DNA of 64,000 bases from Tubulanus polymorphus (GCF_964204645.1 NC_134034.1:9667414-9731413), one strand, 5' to 3'. Positions 47,201 through 59,399 are shown, counted from the stretch's first letter. The notes: a model not told the origin generated them from the sequence alone. Translations and numbers: made by a program.

Positions 47201-50200
47201 CAGCCCTCTTATCATCTTTAGCTCACTCTCTCTGTCTCTTTCTCTCTTGCCAGCCCTGCTTGAATTTCGAGTAATCATTTTCTGTTGTGTGAATGCTTTT
47301 TATGTGTCTAGTAAAAGTTTTGATCGGCAGACTGGACCCCGTGCTCCCCGTAGACAATCAACTTTATTTAGCGTTCTTCAAATTTCTAATCGTCCTGACT
47401 TCAAATTTGACCATTAACTACTAGTATTATTAACTATTATAAACTATTATTATTTACTATGAATACCGGCAGACATTAATTATGCCATTTTATCAACCCA
47501 CTTGCAAAAATCATCCGAACTGGACTTCAGCTGCAAATTGGTGGCACCAGGCTGCAGATAACTAGGTCTACTGGGATTGTAAGATCGAAGACCATTGCTT
47601 GACTTGAGGCGCCACTGTCACCAGCCTCTGTTGAACGTCCCCTCCTTCTGTATTGAAACACTCCGGAGCCAGGTTTATAGACTGGTATCAAATTTAACCC
47701 GGGAGCTTACTCAATTCATTTTCTATCATTAAGTTTAACCCCCGGTTTAAGTTAAGCTGTAGAACAAGACTTCTATGATTGCCGTAATTACTCAATGCTG
47801 TAACTCAAAACGTTGACGTTTTCACTATTTGCAGGTCGCGTCGAGGACGTCGTTCTAGGAGTCGCGAGCGTTACTCGAGCCCGCGTCCGAGCAGTAGACG
47901 ACAGCGATCTCGTTCGCGCGACCACGTGCCCGGTCGCGGCGGCCGGTCTCCTCATTCCGTGAGTCTGTCTCCGCCGCCGGCGACCTCGTCATCGTCGTCC
48001 TCGCGAGGAGCGAATAAACGGTCGTCGACGGCGGGTGGTGGGACCCCGACGAGTATCAACCACTCGACGGTGACGTACGCGACGAGTCTCGCCGCCGAGC
48101 TGAACAAACACCGTAAAGCACGCGAGGCGCGCGCAGCCATGACTACCACCAACAAACACCAACCTCGTTCACCGGCGCCGCCGCCGAGGAGTGCGAACCG
48201 GACGCAGGATATCGACCCGGACGTGATGATCATCATACCACCCCCGCCCGCGGCGCAGACACTGACGAACCCGCCCCTCCCGCCGCCCGTACCGACGCCA
48301 CTGCCGATGATACCCGACTCGGCGCCGCCCGGCGACATACACACGGAACGCGCCAACCGACTGGTGAACGTCGGCAAAGAACACTTCACGGTGAAAATCG
48401 ATAATCCACCGTCGTCAGAGCAGCGACCGCCGGAGGACGTCCGGGATATACGCGTACCACCTCCGCTGCCTCAAGCACCGGCGCCACCTGGCGGTGCGGC
48501 GTCGGAACGCGCCAATCATCCGTTAGGGTTACCGATGCCGCCGGTAGGGGGCGATGACGACAGTAGCGATGAGAACAGTCCATACCCGCGTAGTAATAAC
48601 TCTTACAGGTTAGTTAGTGTCTTTTAACACGCACGTCTTGGCTGGGTTTATTTTTTTCGCTTGGTCTCTACTGATTCTGTTACTCATTCTCTTTTGGCGC
48701 GTCATTTTGACCAGAAACACTTCCTATTCCGGAATAGCATAATCTGTAAACCTGATAGAAGCAGTCGGTAGGAAGTTTGTAATCTGTAAACCTGATAGAA
48801 ACGGCCGGTAGAGAGTTTGGCTGGTTTAGATCGGTCTCTACCGATTCCAGAATTGACTTGGAGAATAGTTTCTATTCTTAAACCTTTAAATACTTCCAAA
48901 AAATTGAATAGCTATCGAAATACCCTAAAAATTGCAGAGATATGAGGTGAATTGGTCTGAACTTGGGATAGGAACATCTACAGGAAACATAATCAGGTCT
49001 CTGGCCACTGGTCTGGGAAACCTCGGGGAATCAGAAAAATCTGGAAACCAATCGACGTAAACTCTGGGAATCTGGATATGCTGTTGTCCACGCGTTTCTA
49101 TCAATACATGATGCATGAAAAATGAATGAATTGTAACAATTGTAAACCTAGAAATTCCTCTGGGAAGTTTGCATTAGGGGTCGTCCATTTATTACTTACG
49201 CATTATTTTCGGTAAAATCAGACCCCCTTGTACACACTTGTACGCAAATCATTTACCCCCTCCCCTTTGCGTACGTACTGACCTTCAAAGTTACCCCCCC
49301 CCCCCCCCTATAGTGTGTCTAACAGAAAAAGAAAGACTGAAGAAAGACTATTGTTTTTATCGATTAGACCAGGCAAGTGTGATTTGACCTACTTTCATTA
49401 CGTTTGTACTAAAAGTCGCGAGTTCTTGAACTGGGATGAGTCCACTGTGTACAGTAGGGGTATTAGACAATGTACAGGGAATGCTCACGATTTGTTTATG
49501 GTGCGTACCCAACGCATCAGAATTAGACCCCCTCCCCCTTCTGCACGCACATGCATATAATTAAATAAGACCCCCCCTACGATGCGTACTTAATAAATGG
49601 ACGACCCCCTTATTGCTTCAAAAACTTGGGGTGAGGAATTAGTAAATCCGTGTCAAGCTGCGACCACCGCATTAAAATGTTTTATCTCTTTTTTTCCCAC
49701 CAGGGATTCACCGTTGGATACGGTATCGCCAGCCGCGGCTCCGCGTCGAGGTATCCGCGATCTGCCGATGCCGCCGATGTACGGCGAACAGGACCAGGAC
49801 GACGGCGATCCCGTCGAACAGTTGGACATCAAACGATCGATTAACAATCGCGACGTGTCTCCGGCGCCGGTATCGTTGAAAACTAAACGCCCGAGGTACG
49901 TACTGAATATTGGCTCCACTCGTCTCCTCGATAGGGATTTATATAACGCTAGCTAAAATACCCGATCTTGGATGGGTTGGAAAATTATGAGCGGCTGCTT
50001 TAGTGCCAGCCTGATAAATCCCGATTGAACTTTCCAATTAAATCGAGCAATGAATTTCTTCGCGGAAGCCTGGCCGCAATGTTCCATATAACACTGTGTA
50101 CGCACTATCTACTGTCAACTTCTGCAATCTACCCAGTGTTTTCAATTAGAGCCAGGTCCCAGACCCGTCGGTTGTTTGTAAAGGACCTGCCTGTTTTTTC

Positions 50201-53200
50201 AAACCAGCTTTTGTTTCAGAGTTTTTGACATGTTATGCGACCCTCCTGTTTTTCAAAGGGACCTGGCTTGTTAATTTCTTATTGAAAACACTGCTACCGG
50301 GATATTTGAGATTTAAATTCGGGTGAAATTAGACCCCTTATCCAAATGAAATTGTTATCTCTACCATGAGAATCTATTCCTGTGTGTACATGCCAAGTTT
50401 TATGACCAAACAATGAATAGATTTCGCGCGAACTGGTTATGAAAAATGACAGTTTCCCCTTAGCGATATAGATTTGTAACTTAAAACCTTTGATTGGAGT
50501 CTTAGCGGATCAAATCAGGGCAAACAACTTACATGTCAAGGAATAGTCGGGGGGGTCAAGTGGCCACCCTGATTTTGGAAGTTTGATATTGACTGAATTG
50601 AATGATTGTTTTTTTTTTTTTGCTGTAGAGTGAATTATACGGGACCAAAAGGCACGGCCGATTGGGGCGAGAGATGCGTTGATATGTACGAGGTGATTAC
50701 GCAGATTGGTGAGGGAACGTACGGCCAGGTTTACAAAGCTAGAGACAAAGACGAAGGTAAGCTGGAAGTCGTAGGTCACCTGACGTTCGTTCGAGTCATT
50801 GGCAATGGGAAATGTGCCGGATTCACGGTCCGATATAAGAAATGAAAGCCACCGTCTTGCCCGGGGGGTCGAGCATATCTAAAATTACACTTGCCCCCCT
50901 TCGATAATCTACCTGCCCTACACGAGCAGTTCGGCACAATCATTTGTTGTATCGATTGGGAAAAAGCTTCGAGACAAAAAAAAGCACTAGCCCGGCGGAC
51001 AAGTGATAATGATAACCTGCTACTGAAAAGAAACTTGTCCCGGGCAATCTTGGAAAATTCCGAGCCAGTCGGAGCAGTTGTTCAAGTTCGTTATCACGAC
51101 TAATTGGAGTGAGATAGTAAGATATTTTCCGGGACGCGCCATAATCGGAGATAATCATCGCCCGCCGCGAAAACTTCGAGGTCTTTTATTTGAAATATCG
51201 CTAATCGTGAGTGTTAATTTACAGATTGTTTGGTCGCGTTGAAGAAAGTGCGTCTGGAGAACGAGAAGGACGGATTTCCGATCACGGCCGTTCGCGAAAT
51301 CAAAATCCTACGACAGTTGAATCACCGCAACATCGTACAACTGAAAGAGATCGTTACAGATAAACAACAGGCTCTCGATTTCCGCAAAGATAAAGGTTCG
51401 TATTGATCTGATGTAACCAAGACTGAGTCTGATGATACAGTAGACTCCGCTCAAGTCAGATCTTTTGACTTGAGAGTGATATATCTGAGTCTGATGATAC
51501 AGTAGACTCCGCTCAAGTCAGATCTTTTGACTTGAGAGTGATATATCTGAGTCTGATGATACAGTAGACTCCGCTCAAGTCAGATCTTTTGACTTGAGAG
51601 TGATATCTGAGTTGGATAATACAGTAGACTCCGCTCAAGTCAGATCTTTGGACTTGAGAGTGATATCTGAGTTGGATAATACAGTAGACTCCGCTCAAGT
51701 CAGATCTTTGGACTTGAGAGTGATATCCGTGTTGGATGGCACAGTAGACTCCGCTCAAGTCAGATCTTTTGACTTGAGAGTGATATCCAAGTTGGATAAT
51801 ACAGTAGACTCTGCTCAAGTCAGATCTTTGGACTTGAGAGTGATATCCATGTTGGATGGCACAGTAGACTCCGCTCAAGTCGGATCTTTGGACTTGAGAG
51901 TGATATCTGAGTTGGACGGTACTGTAGACTTCGCTCAAGTCGGATTTTTTGACTTGAAGAGGGATATCTGAGTTGGATGGTACAGTATACTCTGCTCAAG
52001 TCGGATCTTTGGACTTGAGAGTGATATCTGAGTTGGACGGTACTGTAGACTTCGCTCAAGTCGGATTTTTTGACTTGAAGAGGGATATCTGAGTTGGATG
52101 GTACAGTATACTCTGCTCAAGTCTGATCTTTTGACTTGTGAGTGATATCTGAGGTGGATGATACAGTAGACTCTGCTCAAGTCGGATCTTTTGACTTGAG
52201 AGTGATATCCGTGTTGGATGGCACAGTAGACTCCGCTCAAGTCAGATCTTTTGACTTGAGAGTGATATTGGAGTTGGATGGTACAGTAGACTCCACTCAA
52301 GTCAGATCTTTTGACTTGAGAGTGATATCCGTGTTGGATGGCACAGTAGACTCCGCTCAAGTCTGATCTTTTGACTAGACAGTGATATCCGAGTTTGATG
52401 GTACAGTAGACTCCGCTCAAGTCGGATCTTTTGACTTGAGAGTGATAACTGAGTTGGATGGTACAGTAGACTCCGCTCAAGTCGGATCTTTGGACTCGAG
52501 AGTGATATCTGAGTTGGATGGTACAGCAGAGAAGAATATTGTATTCAATTTTTTTGCGATTTCATTTTTTCCAGGTGCTTTTTATTTAGTATTCGAATAT
52601 ATGGACCACGATTTGATGGGTCTACTCGAGTCGGGGTTCGTGCATTTTACCGAAGCGAACATCGCGTCGTTCATGAGACAGCTGCTCGACGGATTGAACT
52701 TCTGTCACAAGAAAAACTTCCTGCATCGCGACATCAAGTGTTCGAACATCCTCATGAATAACAAGTAAGTTTCGGGCGCTAACGTTTCGATGCGAATATT
52801 CTTCCGACCGAGTTCTGATCGTCAGAGGCACCTGTTAATGATTCGTAGCTACGTTTTAAAGAGTGCAACTAAGGTCGTTTGAAAGTCGTCAGTGTTCGGT
52901 CACAGTTTGTATCGGTTTGAACATTCTTCAGACCGAGTTCTGATCGTCATAGGCATCTTTTATGATTCAGAGCCACGTTTTAAGTGTTGAACAAAGATCG
53001 TGTTTGTAAGTCGTCACTCTTCGGTCGCGGTTGGTATCGATGTGAATATTCTTCAGACCGAGTTCATCGTAGATGATTAAAATCATTAGCGTTTAAATTA
53101 CAAGAAAGATACGCAGTATCATCATATAGATTGTCAGTTTAGAATCAAATTTTTTATGTTTTCATGTATAGATCCTATGTGAGAATATCCAAATCATGGC

Positions 53201-56200
53201 TAATAGTAACATCTCCATAGTCTTTGGTCTGAATATTCCTATGGAGGAGAATGCCATCTTAAACTATTAGCACTGAAGAATTTCACTATGAAGTGTAACT
53301 GTATTTGTTTAGTGGGTCTATCAAGAGTTGTGCCCTTGGAAGCTATATATATCCTTGAATTATTCATAGGTTTTTTCAATGGAAATAATGGATTTTTTGT
53401 ACTCTCTATTTCTCTCCTCGTCTGTACTTTTTTGTACGAAATGAATACTTGATAATTGATATTATTACAGAGAAAATTCAGGGAAAAATCTTATTCAAAC
53501 TGGTTTAATGTTGTCTTAATAAGTAATAAATGTTGATTTACCATTTCTGTTTTGTTTTTGTTTTTTACAGGGGTGAGATCAAACTCGCCGATTTCGGTCT
53601 GGCGCGTCTCTATCTGGGCGAGGAGAAAATACGTCCGTATACGAATAAAGTGATCACGTTGTGGTACCGTCCACCGGAGTTATTACTGGGAGAAGAACGT
53701 TACGGCCCGGCCGTCGATATCTGGAGTTTAGGGTGCGTGTATGATATCGTCCCACCGGATTTTCCCTATTGCAGTGATTGGATTCATCCCTCGCAGGGAT
53801 TTGAACATGTGGATTCATCTCCTCGCAGGGATTTGAGTCTGGAACCCTGTTAACCCTTTCAGTGGGTCTACACCACAGTGCGGTGTACGAATCAGTGATG
53901 GATTTTGCTAGTACTCCGCACTGCGGTGTATTGATTTAATTAGTAATTACTAATTATCTCTGTTGAAAGATGGCAGCACCTGTCAAACATAGTGAAATAC
54001 TAGTAACTAACGATATACCGCACCAGGGTGTAGACGCACTATAGTGGTATTCCGGTTATTCAACACACTAGGGTGGAATTTTTCAGAATTTTCAAATTAT
54101 CTTCAGCACTATAGGGTATTAATTAGCCAGCACTGAAAGGGTTAACAGGGATTTGAGTGGATTTGCCCCCTTGCGGGGATTTGTGCGTGGGACTCTGTTG
54201 AATATCCCCTTGACAAGGATTTTACTCTGATAACAGCCAGTCAGATACCCTCTCACAGGGATTTGTATCTTAAGATTGGATGGCCCGAATGATAAGAAAT
54301 GATATAAACGACAAAAGATTGAGCTGGGAGCCCATAGGGATATCTCCCATATTGACACAAGAAAAAATGCATTTTCCGAGGTGATGAATGTCAAGATTGC
54401 AGGTATTTTCGACCCTACTCAATTTTGCCCTTCACATTTATTTGAGCGTATTGTCATGAGTACTGGTGGATAGAATACTCCACAGTATGGAGAGGAAAAA
54501 GACTGACATTTCAGAATTGAGAATTCTTAGATTCTATGCAGATTACCGCGTAATCCTCGCTTTGAGTTGTAGTTTTTGTGACCGAAACTGATAAGTTCTG
54601 ATTTAATTTCCAGATGTATCCTCGGTGAGCTATTCACTAAACAGCCGATGTTTCACGGCGCTCAGGAGCCGCAGCAGTTAGAGTTCATCAGTCGCACGTG
54701 TGGCACGCCGACCCCGGCCGTCTGGCCCGAGGTCATCCGTCTGCCGCTGTTCCATACGTTCAAACCGAAACGTAAATACAACCGACGGTTACGAGAGGAG
54801 TTTTCATTGTAAGTTCATTTTTAGAGCGCGACGTTTCGGAATTTGAATTCCGACTTTCGAGTTTAGAAATGACCGTAGAATCAAAATCAAGGCAGCTTCT
54901 TAACTGGAAATCAGGGAAAAGTCGGTGAATTTTCTTTTCTTTTAACCCTTTTAGTGCGTCTACACCACAGTGCGGTGTATAAATCCGTGATGGATTTTGC
55001 TAGTACACTGCACTGTGGAGTAATTAGTAATCTCTCTTGAAAAATGGCAGCACCTGTCAAACATAGTGAACTATTAGTAACTAACGATACACCGCGCCAC
55101 GGTGTAGACACACTAGTGGTATTCCCATTGTTCAACACACTAGGGTGTAATTTTTCAGAATTTTCAAATTATCTCCAGCACTATAGGGTATTGATTAGTT
55201 AGCACTGAAAGGGTTAAAAAGTCATGGAATATTGTTGAAAAAAAACTATAAGTCGAAAATTTGTTGAGCTAAATTGAGTCTAAAGTCAAACAGTTTCCCT
55301 CTATGTGTTACATATTTAATTGTGTTTAGATTGGATTCTTAGCAGATCAAGTCGGGGAAAACAACGTTCTTGTTAGGGAAAATAGCAAATGAAATAATGA
55401 AAGTGCGGAAATTAGTTGACTTAGTTAACTAATTTCCACGTTAGTTAAACTAACCCTAGAGCCAAATTTAACTTGACTTAGATATCTCTAGAGTAGTCAG
55501 AATTTGAGAATGAAATATATTCGTTTCTTTTTTTTCTACGTTCGTAGCCTTCCACGTTTGGCGTTGGATTTATTGGATCGTATGTTAGAACTGGACCCTA
55601 GTAAACGTTGTACGGCGGAGGAAGCGTTGAACAGTCCGTGGTTAAAAGACGTCGAACCCGATGAAATCGATCCTCCTGAGTAAGTAATCACATGTGAGAG
55701 ACTGATTGGGGAGGGGGGCAACTGGGGAAAAAAAGTTGCTATCTATATGATCGGATTACAGAGGTATCTGTTATGATTCGTAGCCACGTTTTATGAGTGA
55801 AACTCAGATCGTGTTTGAAAGTCGATCACAGTTTGTATCGATGTGAATATTCTTCAGACCAAGTTTATCGTAGAATCAGTCGTGTTTAAACAGGAGAAAG
55901 TTTTAAATTTGTCTTCAAACTATTATTGTGAAGCCATGCGTTTTAAGCGTTGAAATTAAGATCGCGTTTGAAAGTCGTCACTGTTCGGTCGCAGTTTGTA
56001 TCGATGTGAATATTCTTCAGACCGAGTTCATCATAGAATCAGTCGCGTTTAAACACGAGAAAAAAACGCATCGTCATCGGTTTCAATATTGAAATCATGA
56101 CGTTATGGAGCCATCTCTTTCTCTGTAGTGGGTGGCTCCGGCTGATTTTGGGCGACGTGTGTATATGAAACTGAGTCCTATGACGTCGAAAATGTTCAAC

Positions 56201-57735
56201 TTGGGATTTTTGGTTTAGTTTCAACACGGTGGCGCCACTGACCTGGAAAACATGAACAACTCTGGGAATCAGAAAAATCAGGGAAAACTCCAGGAATTTG
56301 ACAAACTTTACGAAAAACCTGGAAAATTGGGGAATTCGGATTACAGATTATCGACCTCGCTCAGGGGAATTATGTTTAATCACACGGTGAAAACTTGATT
56401 GATTTGGCGAAAATTGGTTCGAGGTTCAAATGAATAATTTTCGATTGAATATTTTTCAGTTTGCCGCGCGATCAGGATTGCCACGAACTGTGGTGTAAAA
56501 AACGCAAGAAGGCGCTCGCGATGCAGAAACGCAGCGGTGGCGCCGGCGGTGGCGATAAGACAAACTCTGCGGCGGCGGCGAATAAAGATTCGGCGGCGTC
56601 AAACAACAAATCGGATAAAACTGCTGCGTCGCGTGCGAGCGGGGCGAATCTACCCCGCAGCGTATCCGTGCCCGACCGGCTATCGACGACGAAAACCGGC
56701 GCGATTCCTGGATTGGATTTACAGGCCGGCGATAAGAAGAACACGCCCGATCGACGCACGGCGGCATCGAAATCGAAAGAACTCGATCCGAAAGTTCAAA
56801 ATCAACTGGCAACGCTCGGCGAACTGGTGACATCCGACGACAACATGAACATCGGTAAAATCGCGTCGGCGTTAAACGTTCCCGTCGATAACACGACCGC
56901 GCAGCTGCTCGAGAATCTGAATAAACAGTTACTGCTGGCGGCGTCCGTGAAGAAAGACGTGACGACTCCGCAGCAGCAGCAGCAGCAGCAGACGGAGAAT
57001 ACAACCGTCAGTCAGGATTCGTTCGCCAGTTCCACGAACTGTCAAGGCTCGACCGATGATAGCGGAAACGGCGGCGGCGGACTCGCGCTCCGTCCGGTTT
57101 ATAGCAGCAGCCACGTGCGTAATTTCTCGGAGGATACGTTGATGAGCGCGCCTGGTACCGATAACAGCGAGCAGCAGACGACTGGCAGTGGCACGGCGGC
57201 GTCGGATGCGAACGCCGGCGTTAAAGCCGCGCTCGCTCAGTTACTCGCGCAGCAAGGCGTAAATGTAAAAACGTCGGGTGAAACGACGACGTCGAAGCAG
57301 CGTCAATCGCCAGTGAGTTCGCGATCGAGTGATTTCGGCGGCGGGGTGGGGAACGATGGCAGCGCCGGATCGCAGGACATGGAGTTCAGTCCGCAGATGC
57401 CTGTCAAGCAAAAGGTGCAGAATTTCTTCGACAAGTACCGCGACGACGCACCCGGCGCGTCGGGCACGCCTCCGACGACTCGGCGCGACGAGCAGACGGA
57501 CGACCGGTTCGGCAGCGAGTCGTCCTCGCGAGGATTTAGTCAGTCGAGGTATAACCGAGGCGGAGGAGGTGCCGGAGGAGGAGGAGGTAATCGTCGCGGC
57601 AGTTTACAACACGAATTTCGACGCGAAGAACACTACAATCGTGCATCGGTGGCGCCGCCTACGTCGATGCACCGGTCATCAACCTCGCAGCGTGGCGGAG
57701 CGGGCGGAGGTAGTAACAATTATCGTCATTGGTAA
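44248..57735 (+). CDS. CDK12: transcriptional cyclin-dependent kinase 12/13
   Basis: A nuclear, cyclin K-dependent kinase that phosphorylates the RNA polymerase II CTD and supports elongation (family knowledge). Coding exons: 44248-45131, 47835-48608, 49704-49895, 50629-50756, 51225-51395, 52575-52764, 53571-53732, 54614-54808, 55548-55679 and 56460-57735. Phases all agree and give 1367 residues (human CDK12 1490). Residues 1-616 are disordered: Lys-rich and Ser/Arg-rich (RS) with proline-rich runs. The kinase domain starts at about 637 with GEGTYGQV, then VALKK (Lys666), PITAVRE in the C-helix (vertebrates PITAIRE), HRDIKCSN (Asp769), DFG (787-789) and RPYTNKV with activation Thr804. After the kinase comes the family-specific [15 protein letters not shown] plus a basic cluster, then a Gln/Ser/Gly-rich tail with a seven-Gln run. 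The gene is pre-duplication in type, so CDK12 and CDK13 cannot be distinguished. Start chosen at the first ATG after the 5' UTR acceptor. Confidence 0.97.
45920..45935. repeat. 16-bp poly-C run in CDK12 intron 1
   Basis: Sixteen cytosines in a row, in the first coding intron. A 15-C run occurs at 49294-49308. Length may be uncertain in the assembly. Confidence 0.9.
46604..46745. mobile_element. 142-bp MITE with GGGGCCAGTTGCA ends
   Basis: Inverted ends GGGGCCAGTTGCATAGTCAT and CACGACTGTGCAACTGGCCC; the interior carries one copy of the GTTCTATAGCCTATCTAA core. This is the cleanest unexpanded copy of the family. It lies in CDK12 intron 1. Confidence 0.88.
47460..47565. repeat. 115-bp dispersed repeat copy, CDK12 intron 1
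   Basis: Partial copy with CAGACATTAATTATGCCATT and TTATCAACCCACTTGCAAAA, followed by CAGCTGCAAATTG. Full copies are near 10330, 12270, 34100 and 59835. Confidence 0.55.
49177..49608. mobile_element. MITE-like element with GGGGTCGTCCATTTATTA ends
   Basis: The left end GGGGTCGTCCATTTATTAC continues to TTACGCAT. The right end reads ATGCGTACTTAATAAATGG then ACGACCCC, its inverted counterpart with a few differences. Interior C-runs (15 C at 49294-49308) and a second inverted pair GCATCAGAATTAGACCCCC surround a short open frame that I do not credit. It lies in CDK12 intron 2. Confidence 0.75.
51425..52530. repeat. 60-bp satellite array, about 18 copies, CDK12 intron 5
   Basis: The reverse orientation of the unit at 11404 and 35821: CAGTAGACTCCGCTCAAGTC, GATCTTTTGACTTGAGAGTG, ATATCTGAGTTGGAT. 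It occupies all but about 70 bp of the 1.18 kb intron. Long open frames on both strands are artefacts of a unit length divisible by three. The CTCAAGTC - 9 nt - GACTTGAG dyad recurs at every unit. Confidence 0.96.
52790..53090. repeat. dispersed repeat (GAATATTCTTC family), about three copies
   Basis: Reversed copies of the repeat at 19540 and 29735, with ATTCTTCAGACCGAGTTC and GGTCGCGGTTGGTATCGATG, starting right after the CDK12 exon 6 donor. Confidence 0.7.
53745..54275. repeat. GCAGGGATTTGA minisatellite interrupted by a MITE
   Basis: Units around CCTCGCAGGGATTTGA occur at about 53790-53840 and resume after the MITE with CAGGGATTTGAGTGG and GCGGGGATTTGTG. GGGATTTGAAC reversed is GTTCAAATCCC, which matches a tRNA B box, suggesting the unit came from a tRNA-derived SINE. 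It lies in CDK12 intron 7. Confidence 0.6.
53850..54145. mobile_element. piggyBac-like MITE, TTAA ends (copy 5)
   Basis: Left junction ACCCTG|TTAACCCTTTCAGTG, right junction CACTGAAAGGGTTAA|CAGGGATTTGA. Removing the element and one TTAA restores a continuous repeat context, which supports insertion with TTAA duplication. Confidence 0.92.
54942..55217. mobile_element. piggyBac-like MITE, TTAA ends (copy 6)
   Basis: Edges TTAACCCTTTTAGTGC (one mismatch) and GCACTGAAAGGGTTAA, with the shared interior. It lies in CDK12 intron 8, in the same orientation as copy 5. Confidence 0.88.
55740..56060. repeat. dispersed repeat (GAATATTCTTC family), two copies
   Basis: Two copies with CAGTTTGTATCGATGTGAAT and ATTCTTCAGACC in CDK12 intron 9, same orientation as those at 52790. 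Confidence 0.7.
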
Positions 57736-58020
57736 CAGTAGGTGAACTTTAACGGAATGATCATGCAAACAAAGGAATTGCGCAAGATGCCATCTGGTGG
57801 CGTAAACGGTTGTTAATTGAATTGAGGGGAGTGGCCGAGTCTGGTGTTCGAATATCGTGCCGGCTTTGGAGTAGTTTATCTGGGCCCAATTTGCTCCAGT
57901 GAAACTAGGTGCGGTTTTCTCCAGTAAAACTGGGCCTCCTTCAATAAAACTGGTTATGATCTGCTCCAATAAACGAGGAGTTAGATCTGCTCCAGTAAAA
58001 CTGGTTGCGGTCTGCTCCTG

Positions 58021-58075
<55 letters not shown>
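58021..58075. repeat. (GAT)n microsatellite
   Basis: About 18 uninterrupted TGA/GAT triplets, about 285 bp after the CDK12 stop codon. Confidence 0.97.
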
Positions 58076-59399
58076 ATTTGTATTTATATTCAAATGAAGC
58101 GTTCCTATCCAGTAAAGAGTATTATTAATTATAGTAGTATTTCGCGGCACTCTGTACCGAGCGTCTCGAATCGAGTTTCAATTTATAAATACTACTACGT
58201 TTAGTTTCGTTCGGACTTTCGATCGAAAAAATCCCCGGATCCGGTTCCGCAGTTTAGCGTTTGAATTATGCGGCTTGTCGAGTTAAGTTACAGTTGAGTT
58301 GGGAAACTGGGTTACAATTTTCACGGAAAAAGTTATAGAACGCTCTTTTATCAATTTGAATAATTTGCTGATTCCGTGAACCGTACACGTCGCCCACCTC
58401 AGACAAAATGGAAAGACAAAGCTTGCATTAAGGATAGGAGGAAAATATGTTTAAAAAGTCTGAAAATTGATTTTGTTTTGTCCTTGGGAGTCGTAATCAT
58501 TTGACTACTACAAGGTTGGTCTAGAGTCCCAGTTGGCCATGTACGCTGTGTGCTGTAGTATTTTCCGCAAAATCTACCCCTTCAACTGCGGAACCGGGTC
58601 CCGCAGTTCGCAATCGATCGAAAAGCATTTTTTTATCCGCGGTCGCTCGAAGCCTGCCTTACTTAATTGTGATCATAGATTCCTGGAATTTCGGTTAAGT
58701 TGATTCCGTAGTATAGGAGCTGAAATCGATCCGATGTTTCAATCGTGTTCGATATCATTTTAACTGGAATTACGGAACCGTGTGTCGCGTTCCTCATTCG
58801 TAACGGGGCCGTGCCGAGCTTTTTTTTCTAGAGTTCTATTTCATGAAAAAGGGCACTATTTACCACGAAAAAGGGCCGCTTTCCTGTCGAAAAAGAGTAC
58901 GTCTTAAATACGAAGTGCCCGGGAATGAAACGTTTTAAAGTGGATGAAAAAACATAAAAATTGTATCTATATTTCGAAGGATTTTGATCCAAATTTGTTT
59001 ACACTGACCCTTTGAAGGACACTAACCCTTTAAAGATTTTAGGGGGCTTCGTTCGCTACCCCTGAACCCCCCTCGGCACGGGCCTGCATAACATACAATC
59101 CGATTTGACTTCTTACATGTATTTATTAAACATCCCGACGTTCGGTGTCTTATATTTTTCCATGTACAATATTTTTGTGTTCAGCTCGCTCTCTCTTGTT
59201 GAATTAATTCTCGTTCGAGCTGATAGATGGCGCGCCGACCATGACAATCTGAATGAACGTTCAGGCGTTTATTGTTCAATCATGTAAGAATGTGAATTAA
59301 GGCGGTCTAGATGAAATGTGTTTCGCGTGTATCAGTGATTTACGAGTCTTTTGCCCAGGGCTAATTTTCACAAGAAGGATCATATCCTACTTCAATTGG

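Noticed and set aside
51513-52480. Long open frames on both strands in CDK12 intron 5
   Set aside because: The 60-bp unit is a multiple of three with no stop in several frames; the sequence is satellite.
51425-52530. CRISPR-like array of regularly spaced dyads
   Set aside because: Eukaryotic context, spacers are as conserved as the dyads, and no cas genes; it is a satellite.
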